Assembly: GCA_038961845.1 (NCBI GenBank)
Contig: CP152408.1
Location: 682,001 to 746,000 of the forward strand
DNA: 64,000 bases
DNA from: Xylophilus sp. GW821-FHT01B05
Lineage (GTDB): Bacteria; Pseudomonadota; Gammaproteobacteria; Burkholderiales; Burkholderiaceae_C
Reading direction: 5' to 3'
The number at the start of each line of letters is the position of its first letter. The stretch's first letter is position 1. This document shows positions 1 through 8,397 of this stretch, one piece after another. The notes under the pieces are model-generated. The model searched no databases and was not told where the DNA came from. It saw only the letters and a list, made by a program, of their open reading frames with translations. A program made the translations under genes and the position numbers.

Positions 1-498
1 AAAGTGCGCGCCCAGCACCACACCCAGCGGCACGCCGGCGATGGCGGCGAGCGAGAACGAAGTCATCACCACCCCCATGGCGGCGCCGCGCCGCTCGGCC
101 GGGATCACGTCGCCGACGATGACCAGCACCAGCGAGCCCAGCACGCCGCCGGTGAGGCCCGCAAAGGCGCGCGACAGCAGCATGGCGTGGTAGTTGCTGG
201 CCAGCGCGCAGCCCAGGTTGGACAGCGCAAACAGCGCATACACCACCAGCAGCAGGCGCTTGCGGTCGAAGCGGTCGATGTAGGTGGCGGCAAACAGGCC
301 CGAGATGCCGGCGCACCAGGAATAGGCCGACACCGCCGTGGCAAAGGCGGCGGGCCCGACCGCGAAGGACTGCATGATCTGCGGCCCGAGCGGCATCATG
401 ACCATGAAGTCCATGACGATGGTGAACTGCGTCAGGGCCAGCAGCCAGAGCAGGGCGCGCTCGCGGCGCGGCGGCAGGGTGGGGAGGGGAGCGGTCAT
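1..498 (-). CDS. MFS transporter, N-terminal part (cut by window edge)
   Basis: The reading frame starts with ATG at 498 and stays open to base 1, so only the first 166 residues are visible. They contain about five hydrophobic helices (starting with LLWLLALTQFTIVMDFMVMM) and the loop DRFDRKRLLL, which resembles the MFS signature between helices 2 and 3. This fits a proton-coupled major facilitator of the inner membrane, drug/sugar-efflux type. It lies 94 bp downstream of the arginase gene on the same strand. The substrate cannot be read from this fragment. Confidence 0.8.
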   Translation of the reverse strand, partial: MTAPLPTLPPRRERALLWLLALTQFTIVMDFMVMMPLGPQIMQSFAVGPAAFATAVSAYSWCAGISGLFAATYIDRFDRKRLLLVVYALFALSNLGCALASNYHAMLLSRAFAGLTGGVLGSLVLVIVGDVIPAERRGAAMGVVMTSFSLAAIAGVPLGVVLGAHF

Positions 499-570
499 GG
501 GCGATGGCGGGGAGCAGTCCGCACGCGGGCGGCGGCCCGCGCGGGAAACCCCGCATCCTAGACTTTTCCA

Positions 571-590
571 GCGCGGCTTACTGACCGCGC
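571..590 (-). terminator. Possible hairpin after the arginase gene
   Basis: A 6-bp perfect stem GCGCGG/CCGCGC with an 8-nt loop begins 2 bp after the arginase stop codon. No U-run follows on the minus strand, so it is at best a weak or Rho-assisted terminator. Confidence 0.3.
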
Positions 591-592
591 TG

Positions 593-1504
593 TCAGCGTC
601 CCAGGATAGAGCGCCCGAACAGGCTGGCGACCAATTCCACCGCCACTTCGGCCGTGCGGTTGCGCATGTCGAGCGCGGGGTTGATCTCCACCACGTCGAG
701 CGAGCCCAGGCGGCCGGTGTCGGCAATCATCTCCATGCACAGCTGCATCTCGCGGTAGGTGGGGCCGCCGCGCACGGCGGTGCCCACGCCGGGTGCGTCG
801 GAAGGGTCGAGGCAGTCCAGGTCGAAGCTCACGTGCAGGTGGGTGTTGTCGTCCAGGTCCTGCAGCGCCTCGGTCATGGTGGTGCGCATGCCGTGCTCGT
901 CCAGGTGGCGCATGTCGAACACCTGCAGGCCCCACTGGCGGATAGCCAGTTGCTCGGCCGCGTCCACGCTGCGGATGCCGATGAAGGCGAGCCGGTCGGG
1001 CTGCACCGCTTGCGCCTGGCCGCTCCAGCCGGTGAGCGCGACCGGGCCGTGGCCCAGCAGGCAGGCCACCGGCATGCCGTGCAGGTTGCCCGAGGGGCTG
1101 ACCGCCGGCGTGTTGACGTCGGTATGGGCATCAAGCCACAGCACCCGCAGCGTGCGGCCCTGGCAGCGGCAGTGCTGCGCCACGGCGCTGATCGAGCCTA
1201 TGGCCAGGCAGTGGTCGCCGCCCAGCAGCACCGGGAAATGGTCGGCGCCCAATGCCGCGCCCACCGCGTCATACACCGAGCGGTTCCAGGCCACGACTTC
1301 CTTCAGGTGGCGCAGGCCGGCCTCGGGCGCGGCCCAGGGCGTGGGCGGGCCGGCCAGATTGCCGTGGTCTTGCACCGTCAAGCCCTGGGCCGCGAGTGTC
1401 TCGGCCAGCCCGGCCACGCGCAGCGCGTCCGGCCCCATGCCGGCGCCGCGGGTGCTGGCGCCGATGTCGGTGGGCGCGCCTATGAGCTGGACGGTGGTCG
1501 GCAT
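593..1504 (-). CDS. rocF: Arginase
   Basis: This 303-residue protein has the ureohydrolase fold signatures: GGDH at 95-98, DAHTD at 125-129 and SFDLDCLDP at 226-234. These supply the His and Asp ligands of the binuclear manganese centre. It should hydrolyse L-arginine to ornithine and urea in the cytoplasm, and the length is normal for arginase. Agmatinase or formiminoglutamase are related alternatives, but the N-terminal LIGAPTDIGAS and the EINP motif fit arginase best. The start codon overlaps the stop of the upstream flavoprotein gene by one base (TGATG), so the two are probably translationally coupled. Confidence 0.85.
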   Translation of the reverse strand: MPTTVQLIGAPTDIGASTRGAGMGPDALRVAGLAETLAAQGLTVQDHGNLAGPPTPWAAPEAGLRHLKEVVAWNRSVYDAVGAALGADHFPVLLGGDHCLAIGSISAVAQHCRCQGRTLRVLWLDAHTDVNTPAVSPSGNLHGMPVACLLGHGPVALTGWSGQAQAVQPDRLAFIGIRSVDAAEQLAIRQWGLQVFDMRHLDEHGMRTTMTEALQDLDDNTHLHVSFDLDCLDPSDAPGVGTAVRGGPTYREMQLCMEMIADTGRLGSLDVVEINPALDMRNRTAEVAVELVASLFGRSILGR

Positions 1505-3006
1505 CAGAACCTCGGCAGGTCAGGGTGTTTGAGCTGGCCGCCGCGCACCAGCATCTTTCCGTACTCGGCGCAGCGCTGCAGCGTGGGGATGACCTTGCCC
1601 GGGTTGAGCAGGCCGCGCTCGTCGAAGGCGTGCTTTACGCCCAGCATCTGCGCGCGCTCCTCGGGTGAGAACTGCACGCACATGCTGTTGAGTTTTTCCA
1701 CGCCCACGCCGTGCTCGCCAGTGACGGTGCCGCCCATGGCAACGCTGGTCTCGAGGATGTCGGCGCCAAACAGCTCGCAGCGGTGCAGTTGGTCGGGGTC
1801 GTTGGCGTCGAACAGGATCAGCGGGTGCAGGTTGCCGTCGCCCGCGTGGAACACGTTGGCGCAGCGCAGGCCGTACTTCTTCTCCATGGCCTGGATCGCC
1901 AGCAGGATGTCGGCCAGCCGCGCGCGCGGGATGGTCGAGTCCATGCACATGTAGTCGGGGCTGATGCGGCCGCTGGCGGGGAAGGCGTTCTTGCGGCCGC
2001 TCCAGAAGCGCAGGCGCTCGGCCTCGTTGGCGCTGACCGTGATGGCGGTGGCGCCGCAGCGGCGCAGCACCTCGGACATGCGGCCGATTTCTTCCGCCAC
2101 TTCTTCTGGTGTGCCGTCGGATTCGCACAGCAGAATCGCCTCGGCCGTGAGGTCGTAGCCGGCATGCACGAAGTCTTCCACCGCGGCTGTCATGGGCTTG
2201 TCCATCATCTCCAGCCCGGCCGGGATGATGCCGGCGGCGATCACCGCCGCCACCGCAGCGCCGGCTTTGCGCACGTCGTCGAAGCTGGCCATGATGCAGC
2301 GCGCCAGTTGCGGCTTGGGCACCAGTTTTACGGTCACTTCCGTGGTCACGGCCAGCATGCCTTCGCTGCCGATCAGCACGGCCAGCAGGTCCAGGCCGGC
2401 GGCGTCGAGGGCCTCGCTGCCAAATTCAACGGCCTCGCCCTCGGCCGTGAAGCCGCGCACGCGCAGCACGTTGTGCAGCGTCAGGCCGTATTTCAGGCAG
2501 TGCACGCCGCCAGAATTTTCGGCCACGTTGCCGCCTATGGTGCAGGCGATCTGGCTCGATGGGTCGGGCGCGTAGTACAGGCCGTGGGGCGCGGCGGCCT
2601 CGCTGATCGCCAGGTTGCGCACGCCGCACTGCACGACGGCGGTGCGCGCCAGCGGGTCGATCTTGAGGATGCGGTTGAAGCGCGCCAGCGACAGGGTCAC
2701 GCCCAGCGCGTGCGGCATGGCGCCGCCCGATAGCCCGGTGCCCGCGCCGCGCGCCACCACCGGGATGCCGCGCGCATGGCAGGCCTTGAGCACGGCCTGC
2801 ACCTGGGCCTCGGTCTCGGGTAGCACCACGGCCAGCGGGCGCTCGCGGTAGGCGGTCAGGCCGTCGCATTCGTAGGGCACGGTGTCTTCGGCCGTCCACA
2901 AAATGGCGTCTGAAGGTAAACAGGCCTGTAGCGCATGTACTGCCTGGGCTTGTAGCTCTGCTTTTGATAGCGTTTGGGTGGCCGGCTCGGCCAGGGCGGA
3001 GGTCAT
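1504..3006 (-). CDS. FAD-linked oxidase, glycolate oxidase GlcD-like
   Basis: The protein (500 residues) has an N-terminal PCMH-type FAD-binding domain with RGAGTGLSGGAMP, and a C-terminal FAD-oxidase domain with VFHAGDGNLHPL and GEHGVG. This is the arrangement of GlcD and D-lactate dehydrogenases, which oxidise 2-hydroxyacids such as glycolate. The start at 3006 is preceded by GGAG nine bases away; an in-frame ATG at 3021 has no ribosome binding site. No glcE or glcF follows; instead the gene overlaps arginase. Residues about 12-36 are encoded by a stretch resembling the palindromic element found elsewhere in the window. Confidence 0.8.
   Translation of the reverse strand: MTSALAEPATQTLSKAELQAQAVHALQACLPSDAILWTAEDTVPYECDGLTAYRERPLAVVLPETEAQVQAVLKACHARGIPVVARGAGTGLSGGAMPHALGVTLSLARFNRILKIDPLARTAVVQCGVRNLAISEAAAPHGLYYAPDPSSQIACTIGGNVAENSGGVHCLKYGLTLHNVLRVRGFTAEGEAVEFGSEALDAAGLDLLAVLIGSEGMLAVTTEVTVKLVPKPQLARCIMASFDDVRKAGAAVAAVIAAGIIPAGLEMMDKPMTAAVEDFVHAGYDLTAEAILLCESDGTPEEVAEEIGRMSEVLRRCGATAITVSANEAERLRFWSGRKNAFPASGRISPDYMCMDSTIPRARLADILLAIQAMEKKYGLRCANVFHAGDGNLHPLILFDANDPDQLHRCELFGADILETSVAMGGTVTGEHGVGVEKLNSMCVQFSPEERAQMLGVKHAFDERGLLNPGKVIPTLQRCAEYGKMLVRGGQLKHPDLPRF
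2899..2972. repeat. Possible palindromic element inside the glcD-like gene (divergent copy)
   Basis: On the plus strand the stretch reads like the intergenic copies: AGGCCTGTAGC, then TGCCTGGGCTTGTAGCTCT, then TTTTGATAGC. It lies near the 5' end of the glcD-like gene and is read through without a stop, in reverse orientation relative to the gene. It is the least certain of the eight copies because the left arm is degenerate. Confidence 0.45.
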
Positions 3007-3048
3007 GCGGCGATTCTCCATGGCTTGCCCGGCGCACGGGCGTGAAAT

Positions 3049-3981
3049 TTACGGCGGCGGCGCGTGAGCAGGCTGCGCCACCCGGCCAAAGCTGAACACG
3101 CCTTCGGCCGCGAGCCGGGCGGTTTCGGCCCGCACCAGGTCGGTCACCACGGCGATGGCCGAGCTTTGCGCCCGCTCTATGCGCGTGGCCAGCACCAGCA
3201 TGCGGTGCAGTTGCACGCCGGAGATCTCCGACAGCCGCGCGTGGCCGGCGCGCTGCTCCTTGAACACCGACACCGGCATGATCGTGGCCCAGCGGCCTTG
3301 CAGCACCAGCTCGCGGATGGCGTCGACCGAATCGATCTCGGCCTCGACCTTGATGCGCGCGCCCAGCGGCGCCAGCGTGCGCTCGACGATGCCGCGGTGC
3401 AGCCCGGTCATCAGCAGCGGCAAGGAGGCCAGCGCCGACAGCGGCACCACCGGCGGCATCTTGCGCGCCGCCGGCGTGATGAGCGCGAACGGCTCGGCCA
3501 GCAGCGGCTGCAGCGCAAAGACGCGGTGCGGCTCGGGGTTGGTGACCACGGCCATGTCCACCAGCCCGCGCTCCAGGCCTTCCAGCAACTGCGGCGTGAA
3601 GGCCTCGCGCACCACCAGCCGCACGCCGGCCAGGCTGCGGTGGCAGCGCTCGAATATGCCCGGCAGCAGCACCCGCGTGAGCGTGGGCGACACGCCCAGC
3701 ACCACGGTTGATTCGCCGGCCGCGCCGCCGTCGCCCAGTTGCTGCTTCACGCGCGCGGCCTCGGCCAGCATGCGCCGGGCCGATTCATAGAGCGTGGCGC
3801 CGTCCTGCGTCAGCCGCACGCCGCGCGCGCCGCGCAGCAGCAGTTGCACGCCCAGCTCGGCCTCCAGGTCGCGCAGTTGGCGCGTCAGCGCAGGCTGGGC
3901 GATGGAGACGGCTGCCGCCGCCGCCGTGAAGCTGCCGGCATCGGCAATGGCAACGAAGTAGCGCAGGGTGCGGAGGTTCAT
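3049..3981 (-). CDS. LysR-family transcriptional regulator
   Basis: The protein has 310 residues. An N-terminal winged helix-turn-helix begins MNLRTLRYFVAIADAGSFT, and a periplasmic-binding-protein-like effector domain follows. The ATG at 3981 matches the usual LysR N-terminus. It is divergently transcribed from the dehydrogenase/Bug/cupin operon, the classic arrangement for a LysR regulator and its target, so I infer it controls that operon. The inducer is unknown, probably a hydroxyacid handled by those genes. Confidence 0.85.
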   Translation of the reverse strand: MNLRTLRYFVAIADAGSFTAAAAAVSIAQPALTRQLRDLEAELGVQLLLRGARGVRLTQDGATLYESARRMLAEAARVKQQLGDGGAAGESTVVLGVSPTLTRVLLPGIFERCHRSLAGVRLVVREAFTPQLLEGLERGLVDMAVVTNPEPHRVFALQPLLAEPFALITPAARKMPPVVPLSALASLPLLMTGLHRGIVERTLAPLGARIKVEAEIDSVDAIRELVLQGRWATIMPVSVFKEQRAGHARLSEISGVQLHRMLVLATRIERAQSSAIAVVTDLVRAETARLAAEGVFSFGRVAQPAHAPPP

Positions 3982-4023
3982 GGACTGCCGGCTGGAGCGA
4001 TAGCGCAATGATATGGCTCGGCG

Positions 4024-4038
4024 CCAATTCGGCATTGG
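4024..4038. promoter_or_regulatory. Candidate LysR operator
   Basis: CCAAT-N5-ATTGG is a perfect dyad in the 149-bp divergent region between the LysR gene and the dehydrogenase operon. Size and location suit a LysR recognition site; this is inference from position and symmetry only. Confidence 0.4.
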
Positions 4039-4130
4039 ACCGGCGCGCAGCGCGTTCCTAGACTTTGCGCTTCAGCCCGAACAACGGAGACCAGCGCAGC
4101 GACGCCACGGGGCGGCCGCCAGCGCACGCC

Positions 4131-5216
4131 ATGACGACAGATCGCAACACCCTGTGGATTGCCGGCGACCGGCTGCAGCGCTTCACCGCCGCCGCGCTGA
4201 CCCAGGTCGGCCTGCCGCCGCAGGATGCGGCCAAGGTCGCCGCGCTGATGGTCGAGGCCGACCTGCAGGGCTCTGACGGCCACGGCATCATCCGGCTGCC
4301 GCAGTACGTGCAGCGCATACAGGCCGGGGGCATCAACGTGCGCCCGGACATCCGCGTGGTGCAGGAGCGCGCCGCCATGGCGGTGGTGGATGGCGACAAC
4401 GGCATGGGCCACCTGGTGGTGTCGCGCGCGGTGGAACTGGCCATTGAGAAGGCACGCGGCGCCGGCGTGGCCTGGGTCGGCACCCGCGCCAGCAACCATG
4501 CCGGACCGGCATCGCTCTACGCGCGCATGCCGGTGGCGCACGACATGATCGGCCTGTACTTTGCGGTCGGCAATGCCAACCACATGCCGCCTTGGGGCGG
4601 CATGGAGATGCTGCTGTCGACCAACCCGATCGCCGCCGGCATCCCGGCCGGGGACGAGCCGGCGGTGGTGCTGGACATGGCCACCACGGTGGCCGCCTAC
4701 GGCAAGGTCAAGGCCAAGGCCAAGCGCGGCGAGGCCATGCCCGAGGGCTGGATGATCGACCGCCAGGGCCGCCCGCTGACCGATCCCACGCGCGCCCACG
4801 AAGGCTTCCTGCTGCCCATCGGCGGGCACAAGGGCTACGGCCTGGCGCTGATCGTCGGCCTGCTCGCCGGCACCCTGCAGGGCGCGGCCATGGGGCGCGA
4901 GGTGGTCGACTTCAATGCCGACCACGTGACCCCGACCAACACCGGCCAGGCGATCCTGGTGATCGACCTGGCCGCCTTTGGCGGCGCCGGGCCGTTCAAG
5001 GCCGCAGTCGATGCACTGGTGCGCGACATCCGCAGCAGCGAGCGCCTGCCCGGCGTCGAGCGCATCTGGCTGCCGGGCGAGCAGAGCCACGGGCGCAGGG
5101 CTGCGTATGCGCAGTCCGGCGTGCCGGTGGCGGCCGCGTTGGTCCAGGACCTGGACCAACTGGCGGCGCGCATCGGCATTGCGCCGCTGCGCCAGGCAGA
5201 GCCTTTCCCCCCATAA
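4131..5216 (+). CDS. Malate/L-lactate dehydrogenase family oxidoreductase (Ldh2)
   Basis: A 361-residue protein of the Ldh2 family, which is not homologous to classical LDH/MDH. These NAD(P)-dependent enzymes act on malate, sulfolactate, ureidoglycolate or related 2-hydroxyacids. SDGHGIIRLPQYVQ carries the usual catalytic His region, and a C-terminal GGHKGYGLALIVGLLAG motif is clear. The ATG at 4131 gives the normal family N-terminus. It is the first gene of an operon with a Bug receptor and a cupin. The substrate cannot be decided from sequence. Confidence 0.8.
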   Translation: MTTDRNTLWIAGDRLQRFTAAALTQVGLPPQDAAKVAALMVEADLQGSDGHGIIRLPQYVQRIQAGGINVRPDIRVVQERAAMAVVDGDNGMGHLVVSRAVELAIEKARGAGVAWVGTRASNHAGPASLYARMPVAHDMIGLYFAVGNANHMPPWGGMEMLLSTNPIAAGIPAGDEPAVVLDMATTVAAYGKVKAKAKRGEAMPEGWMIDRQGRPLTDPTRAHEGFLLPIGGHKGYGLALIVGLLAGTLQGAAMGREVVDFNADHVTPTNTGQAILVIDLAAFGGAGPFKAAVDALVRDIRSSERLPGVERIWLPGEQSHGRRAAYAQSGVPVAAALVQDLDQLAARIGIAPLRQAEPFPP

Positions 5217-5229
5217 AAAGGAGACATCC

Positions 5230-6207
5230 ATGACTGTCGTGAAAAGCCTGCTGGCAGCGGCCGGCCTGTGCGGCGCGCTGCTGTCTGCCGTGGCGCAGCC
5301 CGCTGCGGCCTATCCCAGCAAACCGATACGCGTCGTCATACCGCTGGCTGCCGGCAGCGCGGTGGACAACGGCGCGCGGGTGCTGCTGCAGCGCATGGGC
5401 ACCGAGCTGGGCCAGGCCTTTGTGCTGGAGAACATCCCGGGCTCGGCCGGCCTGATCGGTGCCGAGCGGGTGGCCAAGGCGGCGCCTGACGGCTACACCA
5501 TCGGCGGCTTCAACGACAGCGTGCTGACCATGGTGCCGCACATCTACCCCAAGGCCGGCTGGGATGCGCTGACCGACTTCACGCCGATCTCGCTGGTCGG
5601 CACCATCGAGTGGGGCCTGGTGGTCCGGCCCGACGCGCCCTACCGCACGGTGGAGGACTTCATTCAGGCCGTGAAGGCGGCGCCCGGGCGCATGAACTAC
5701 GGCTCGGGTGGCAACGGCAGCCCGCAGCACCTGGCGATGGCCATGTTCGCCACGCGCGCCGGCATCACGCTGACGCACGTGCCCTACAAGGGCGCGACGC
5801 CGGCCGCCATTGCCGTGGCCGGGGGCGAGGTGGACGCCGCCTTCCAGGGCCTGGGCACCGTGACCTCGCTGATCCAGGGCGGCAAGCTGCGCCTGCTGGC
5901 CGTGTCTACGCCGCAGCGCCTGCCGCAGTACCCGAACGTGCCCACCGTGGCCGAGTCCGGCCTGCCGGATTTCTTCTTCAACTCGTGGTTCGCCCTGGTC
6001 GCGCCCAAGGCTACGCCACGCCCGGTCATCGACCGCCTGAGCGCGGCTATGCGCAAGTCGCTGGACGACCCCGACACCCGCAAGCAGCTGGTGGCCCAGG
6101 GCATGACCATACGCGGCAGCTCGCCCGAGGAATTCGGCCTGGCGCTGCACGACCTGTACGAGCTCTATCGCAAGGTGATCCAGGCCAACAACATCAAACC
6201 GGAGTGA
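5230..6207 (+). CDS. Tripartite tricarboxylate transporter receptor (Bug family)
   Basis: This is a 325-residue periplasmic solute-binding protein with a cleavable signal peptide ending near AQPAAA and the family start YPSKPIRVVIPLAAGSAVDN. The mid-protein motif NYGSGGNGSPQHLAMAMF is typical. Bug proteins bind carboxylates and pass them to a TctAB-type permease or act in signalling. No tctA or tctB is nearby. An AAAAGGAG ribosome binding site precedes the start, and the spacing to the dehydrogenase gene is 13 bp. The ligand is probably the hydroxyacid oxidised by the upstream enzyme. Confidence 0.85.
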   Translation: MTVVKSLLAAAGLCGALLSAVAQPAAAYPSKPIRVVIPLAAGSAVDNGARVLLQRMGTELGQAFVLENIPGSAGLIGAERVAKAAPDGYTIGGFNDSVLTMVPHIYPKAGWDALTDFTPISLVGTIEWGLVVRPDAPYRTVEDFIQAVKAAPGRMNYGSGGNGSPQHLAMAMFATRAGITLTHVPYKGATPAAIAVAGGEVDAAFQGLGTVTSLIQGGKLRLLAVSTPQRLPQYPNVPTVAESGLPDFFFNSWFALVAPKATPRPVIDRLSAAMRKSLDDPDTRKQLVAQGMTIRGSSPEEFGLALHDLYELYRKVIQANNIKPE

Positions 6208-6213
6208 CACCAC

Positions 6214-6612
6214 GTGCCAGAAGCCACCATCCTGCATCCCGCCGACCTCAAGGCCTACGAGCGCGGCGGCGGCGCGCGCACCATCCCGCTGGTGTCCGCG
6301 CGCCTGGGCGCCACCAGTTTCATCAACGGCATCACCGAGTTCGGCCCGGCGGCGCAGATTCCCTGGCATTTCCACAACTGCGAAGAAAGCGTGATGCTGC
6401 TGGAGGGCGAGGCCGTGTTCGACATCGGCGACCAGCACCACCGCCTGGTGCCGCAAGACACCACCTTCATCCCGGCCGGCGTGCCGCACCGCTTTCGCAA
6501 CCTGTCGGATACGCGGGGGATGAAGATTCTCTGGATCTACGGGCGGGTGGATGCCACGCGCACCTTGCTTGAGTCAGGCGAGACACGGGCCGTGTCCGCT
6601 GAACACATCTGA
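6214..6612 (+). CDS. Cupin-domain protein
   Basis: A 132-residue single-domain cupin. Motif 1 is WHFHNCEESVMLLEGEAVF, giving the His/Glu metal ligands, and motif 2 is PAGVPHRFRN. It starts with GTG; GGAG lies nine bases upstream and overlaps the end of the Bug gene, suggesting coupled translation. Small cupins of this type may be isomerases, dioxygenases or sensors. The context suggests a role in the catabolic pathway of the operon, but the reaction is unknown. Confidence 0.7.
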   Translation: MPEATILHPADLKAYERGGGARTIPLVSARLGATSFINGITEFGPAAQIPWHFHNCEESVMLLEGEAVFDIGDQHHRLVPQDTTFIPAGVPHRFRNLSDTRGMKILWIYGRVDATRTLLESGETRAVSAEHI

Positions 6613-6615
6613 GCC

Positions 6616-7518
6616 TCAGCTCAGGCTGCGCCGCAGCCACTCCGCAAAGGCCGCGCATTCCCAGCGATCCATGGCGCCGGTGCGCCAGCACAGGTAGTGG
6701 CCGTGCGGGCTGGGCACGCTGCGGTCGGATAGGCGCTCCAACTGGCCGTTGTCCAGCCAGGGCGCGCCGAGCTTCAGGCGCACCAGCGCTACGCCCAGGC
6801 CTTGCGCGGCGGCGTCGCACATCAGGCCTATGTCGTTGAAGGACGAGCCGTCCATCGGCTCGGGCCAGTCCACCGCGTGCGCGGCAAACCAGGTGCGCCA
6901 GGGCTCCAGCGGCGAGCGCAGCAGCGTGGCGCGCTGCAGGTTATCAATGCTGTCGAAGGGGCCGTGCTCGCGCAGATAGGCGGGCGATGCTAGCGGCGTG
7001 ACCACGTCGGCGGCCAGCAGGGTGTGCTCGACATCGGCATAGCGGCCGGTGCCAAAGCGCACCATCAGGTCGGCTTCTTCTGCCACCACGTCCAGCAAGG
7101 GGATGCTCACCTGCAGCGCCAGGTCGATCTCGGGGTAGGCCTCGGTGAACTGGCGCAGGCGCGGGATCAGGATGGCGCGGGCGAAGGTCGGCGTGACGGC
7201 CACGCGCAGCTTGCGCCGGCCCGATGCCGCCTGCGCGCTGGGGAAGCGCGACAGCACCACCAGGCCTTCGCGCACATGGGCCAGGTATTCGCTGCCGTCG
7301 GTGGTGAGTGAGAAGTCGGCGCGGCCAAACAGCTTGGTGCCCAGCAACTGCTCCAGCTGGCGCACACGGTGGCTGACGGCGCTGGGCGTGACGCACAGCT
7401 CTTCGGCGGCCAGCGTGACGTTGCGCAGCCGGGCCAGCGCTTCAAAAGTCAGCAGGCACTGGATGGGTGGAATCCGCTTGGCCCCCACACCCGACAGCGC
7501 CGCTGTCTCGCCCGCCAT
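6616..7518 (-). CDS. LysR-family transcriptional regulator, GcvA-like
   Basis: The protein has 300 residues. Its helix-turn-helix region LLTFEALARLRNVTLAAEEL and the following ...SAVSHRVRQLEQLLG are of the GcvA/AmpR branch of LysR regulators. The start chosen is ATG at 7518, two bases after the stop of purU, which it follows on the same strand; a longer frame would run into purU. It converges with the cupin gene with only 3 bp between stops. The target is unknown; it is not divergent to any gene. Confidence 0.8.
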   Translation of the reverse strand: MAGETAALSGVGAKRIPPIQCLLTFEALARLRNVTLAAEELCVTPSAVSHRVRQLEQLLGTKLFGRADFSLTTDGSEYLAHVREGLVVLSRFPSAQAASGRRKLRVAVTPTFARAILIPRLRQFTEAYPEIDLALQVSIPLLDVVAEEADLMVRFGTGRYADVEHTLLAADVVTPLASPAYLREHGPFDSIDNLQRATLLRSPLEPWRTWFAAHAVDWPEPMDGSSFNDIGLMCDAAAQGLGVALVRLKLGAPWLDNGQLERLSDRSVPSPHGHYLCWRTGAMDRWECAAFAEWLRRSLS

Positions 7519-7520
7519 GG

Positions 7521-8375
7521 CTATTTGAAGATGACGGTCTTGTGGCCGTCCAGCAGCACGCGGTGTTCGCTGTGCCATTTCACGGCGCGGGCCAGCACCT
7601 GGCTCTCGGTGTCGCGGCCCATGGCGGTCAGGTCTTCCACCGTCTTGCTGTGGTCCACGCGGGCCACGTCCTGCTCGATGATCGGGCCTTCGTCCAGGGC
7701 CGCAGTCACGTAGTGGGCGGTGGCGCCGATCAGCTTCACGCCGCGGTCGTGTGCCTGGTAGTAGGGCTTGGCGCCCTTGAAGCTGGGCAAGAAGCTGTGG
7801 TGGATGTTGATGGCCCGGCCTTCAAGCTTGCGGCACAGGTCATCGGACAGCACCTGCATGTAGCGCGCCAGCACCACCAGCTCGGCGCCTTCGGCCTGGA
7901 TGATTTCGTACTGCCGGGCTTCTGCCTGGGGCTTGGTGGCAGCGGTCACCGGGACGTGGTGGAAGGGCACGTTGTAGCTGGCCGCGAGTTGGTAGAAGTC
8001 GCGGTGGTTGCTGATGATGGCGCGGATGTCCAGCGCCAGCAGGCCGGTCTTCCAGCGGAACAGCAGGTCGTTCAGGCAATGGCCCTCGCGGCTGACCATC
8101 AGCACGGTTTTCATGGGCTCGGACTGCAGGTGCAGGCCCCATTGCATCTGGTGCGCTTCGGCGAAGCTGCGCAGCTCTTCGCGCAGGGCAGCGGTCTCGC
8201 GGTCGCTGCTGAACTGCACCCGCATGAAGAACAGGCTGGTGGCGCGGTCGTTGTACTGGGCCGCATCTTCGATGTTGCTGCCGCGCTCGAACAAGAAGCC
8301 GGAAACCGCATGCACGATGCCCGGGCGGTCCGGGCAGGAAAGGGTCAGGGTGTAGACGTTGGTGACGTTGGTCAT
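7521..8375 (-). CDS. purU: Formyltetrahydrofolate deformylase
   Basis: A 284-residue enzyme that hydrolyses 10-formyl-THF to THF and formate, balancing one-carbon pools. It has an N-terminal ACT domain (residues about 7-85, beginning YTLTLSCPDRPGIVHAVSGF). The C-terminal formyltransferase-like domain has INIHHSFLPSFKGAKPYYQ and ALDEGPII, which carry the catalytic Asn/His/Asp set. The length matches the family. The ATG at 8375 was chosen because the ACT domain starts directly after it. Confidence 0.93.
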   Translation of the reverse strand: MTNVTNVYTLTLSCPDRPGIVHAVSGFLFERGSNIEDAAQYNDRATSLFFMRVQFSSDRETAALREELRSFAEAHQMQWGLHLQSEPMKTVLMVSREGHCLNDLLFRWKTGLLALDIRAIISNHRDFYQLAASYNVPFHHVPVTAATKPQAEARQYEIIQAEGAELVVLARYMQVLSDDLCRKLEGRAINIHHSFLPSFKGAKPYYQAHDRGVKLIGATAHYVTAALDEGPIIEQDVARVDHSKTVEDLTAMGRDTESQVLARAVKWHSEHRVLLDGHKTVIFK

Positions 8376-8397
8376 AGCCGCAGGATTGTCGCAGCAC

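Noticed and set aside
338..1954. Long open frame on the plus strand opposite arginase and glcD
   Set aside because: It is an antisense shadow of two well-supported genes; high GC keeps such frames open, and its translation (His/Arg/Gly/Ala rich) has no domain.
3978..5231. 417-codon open frame antisense to the Ldh2-type gene
   Set aside because: The product is a low-complexity His/Arg/Gly-rich sequence; the opposite strand carries the complete enzyme motifs and a good start.
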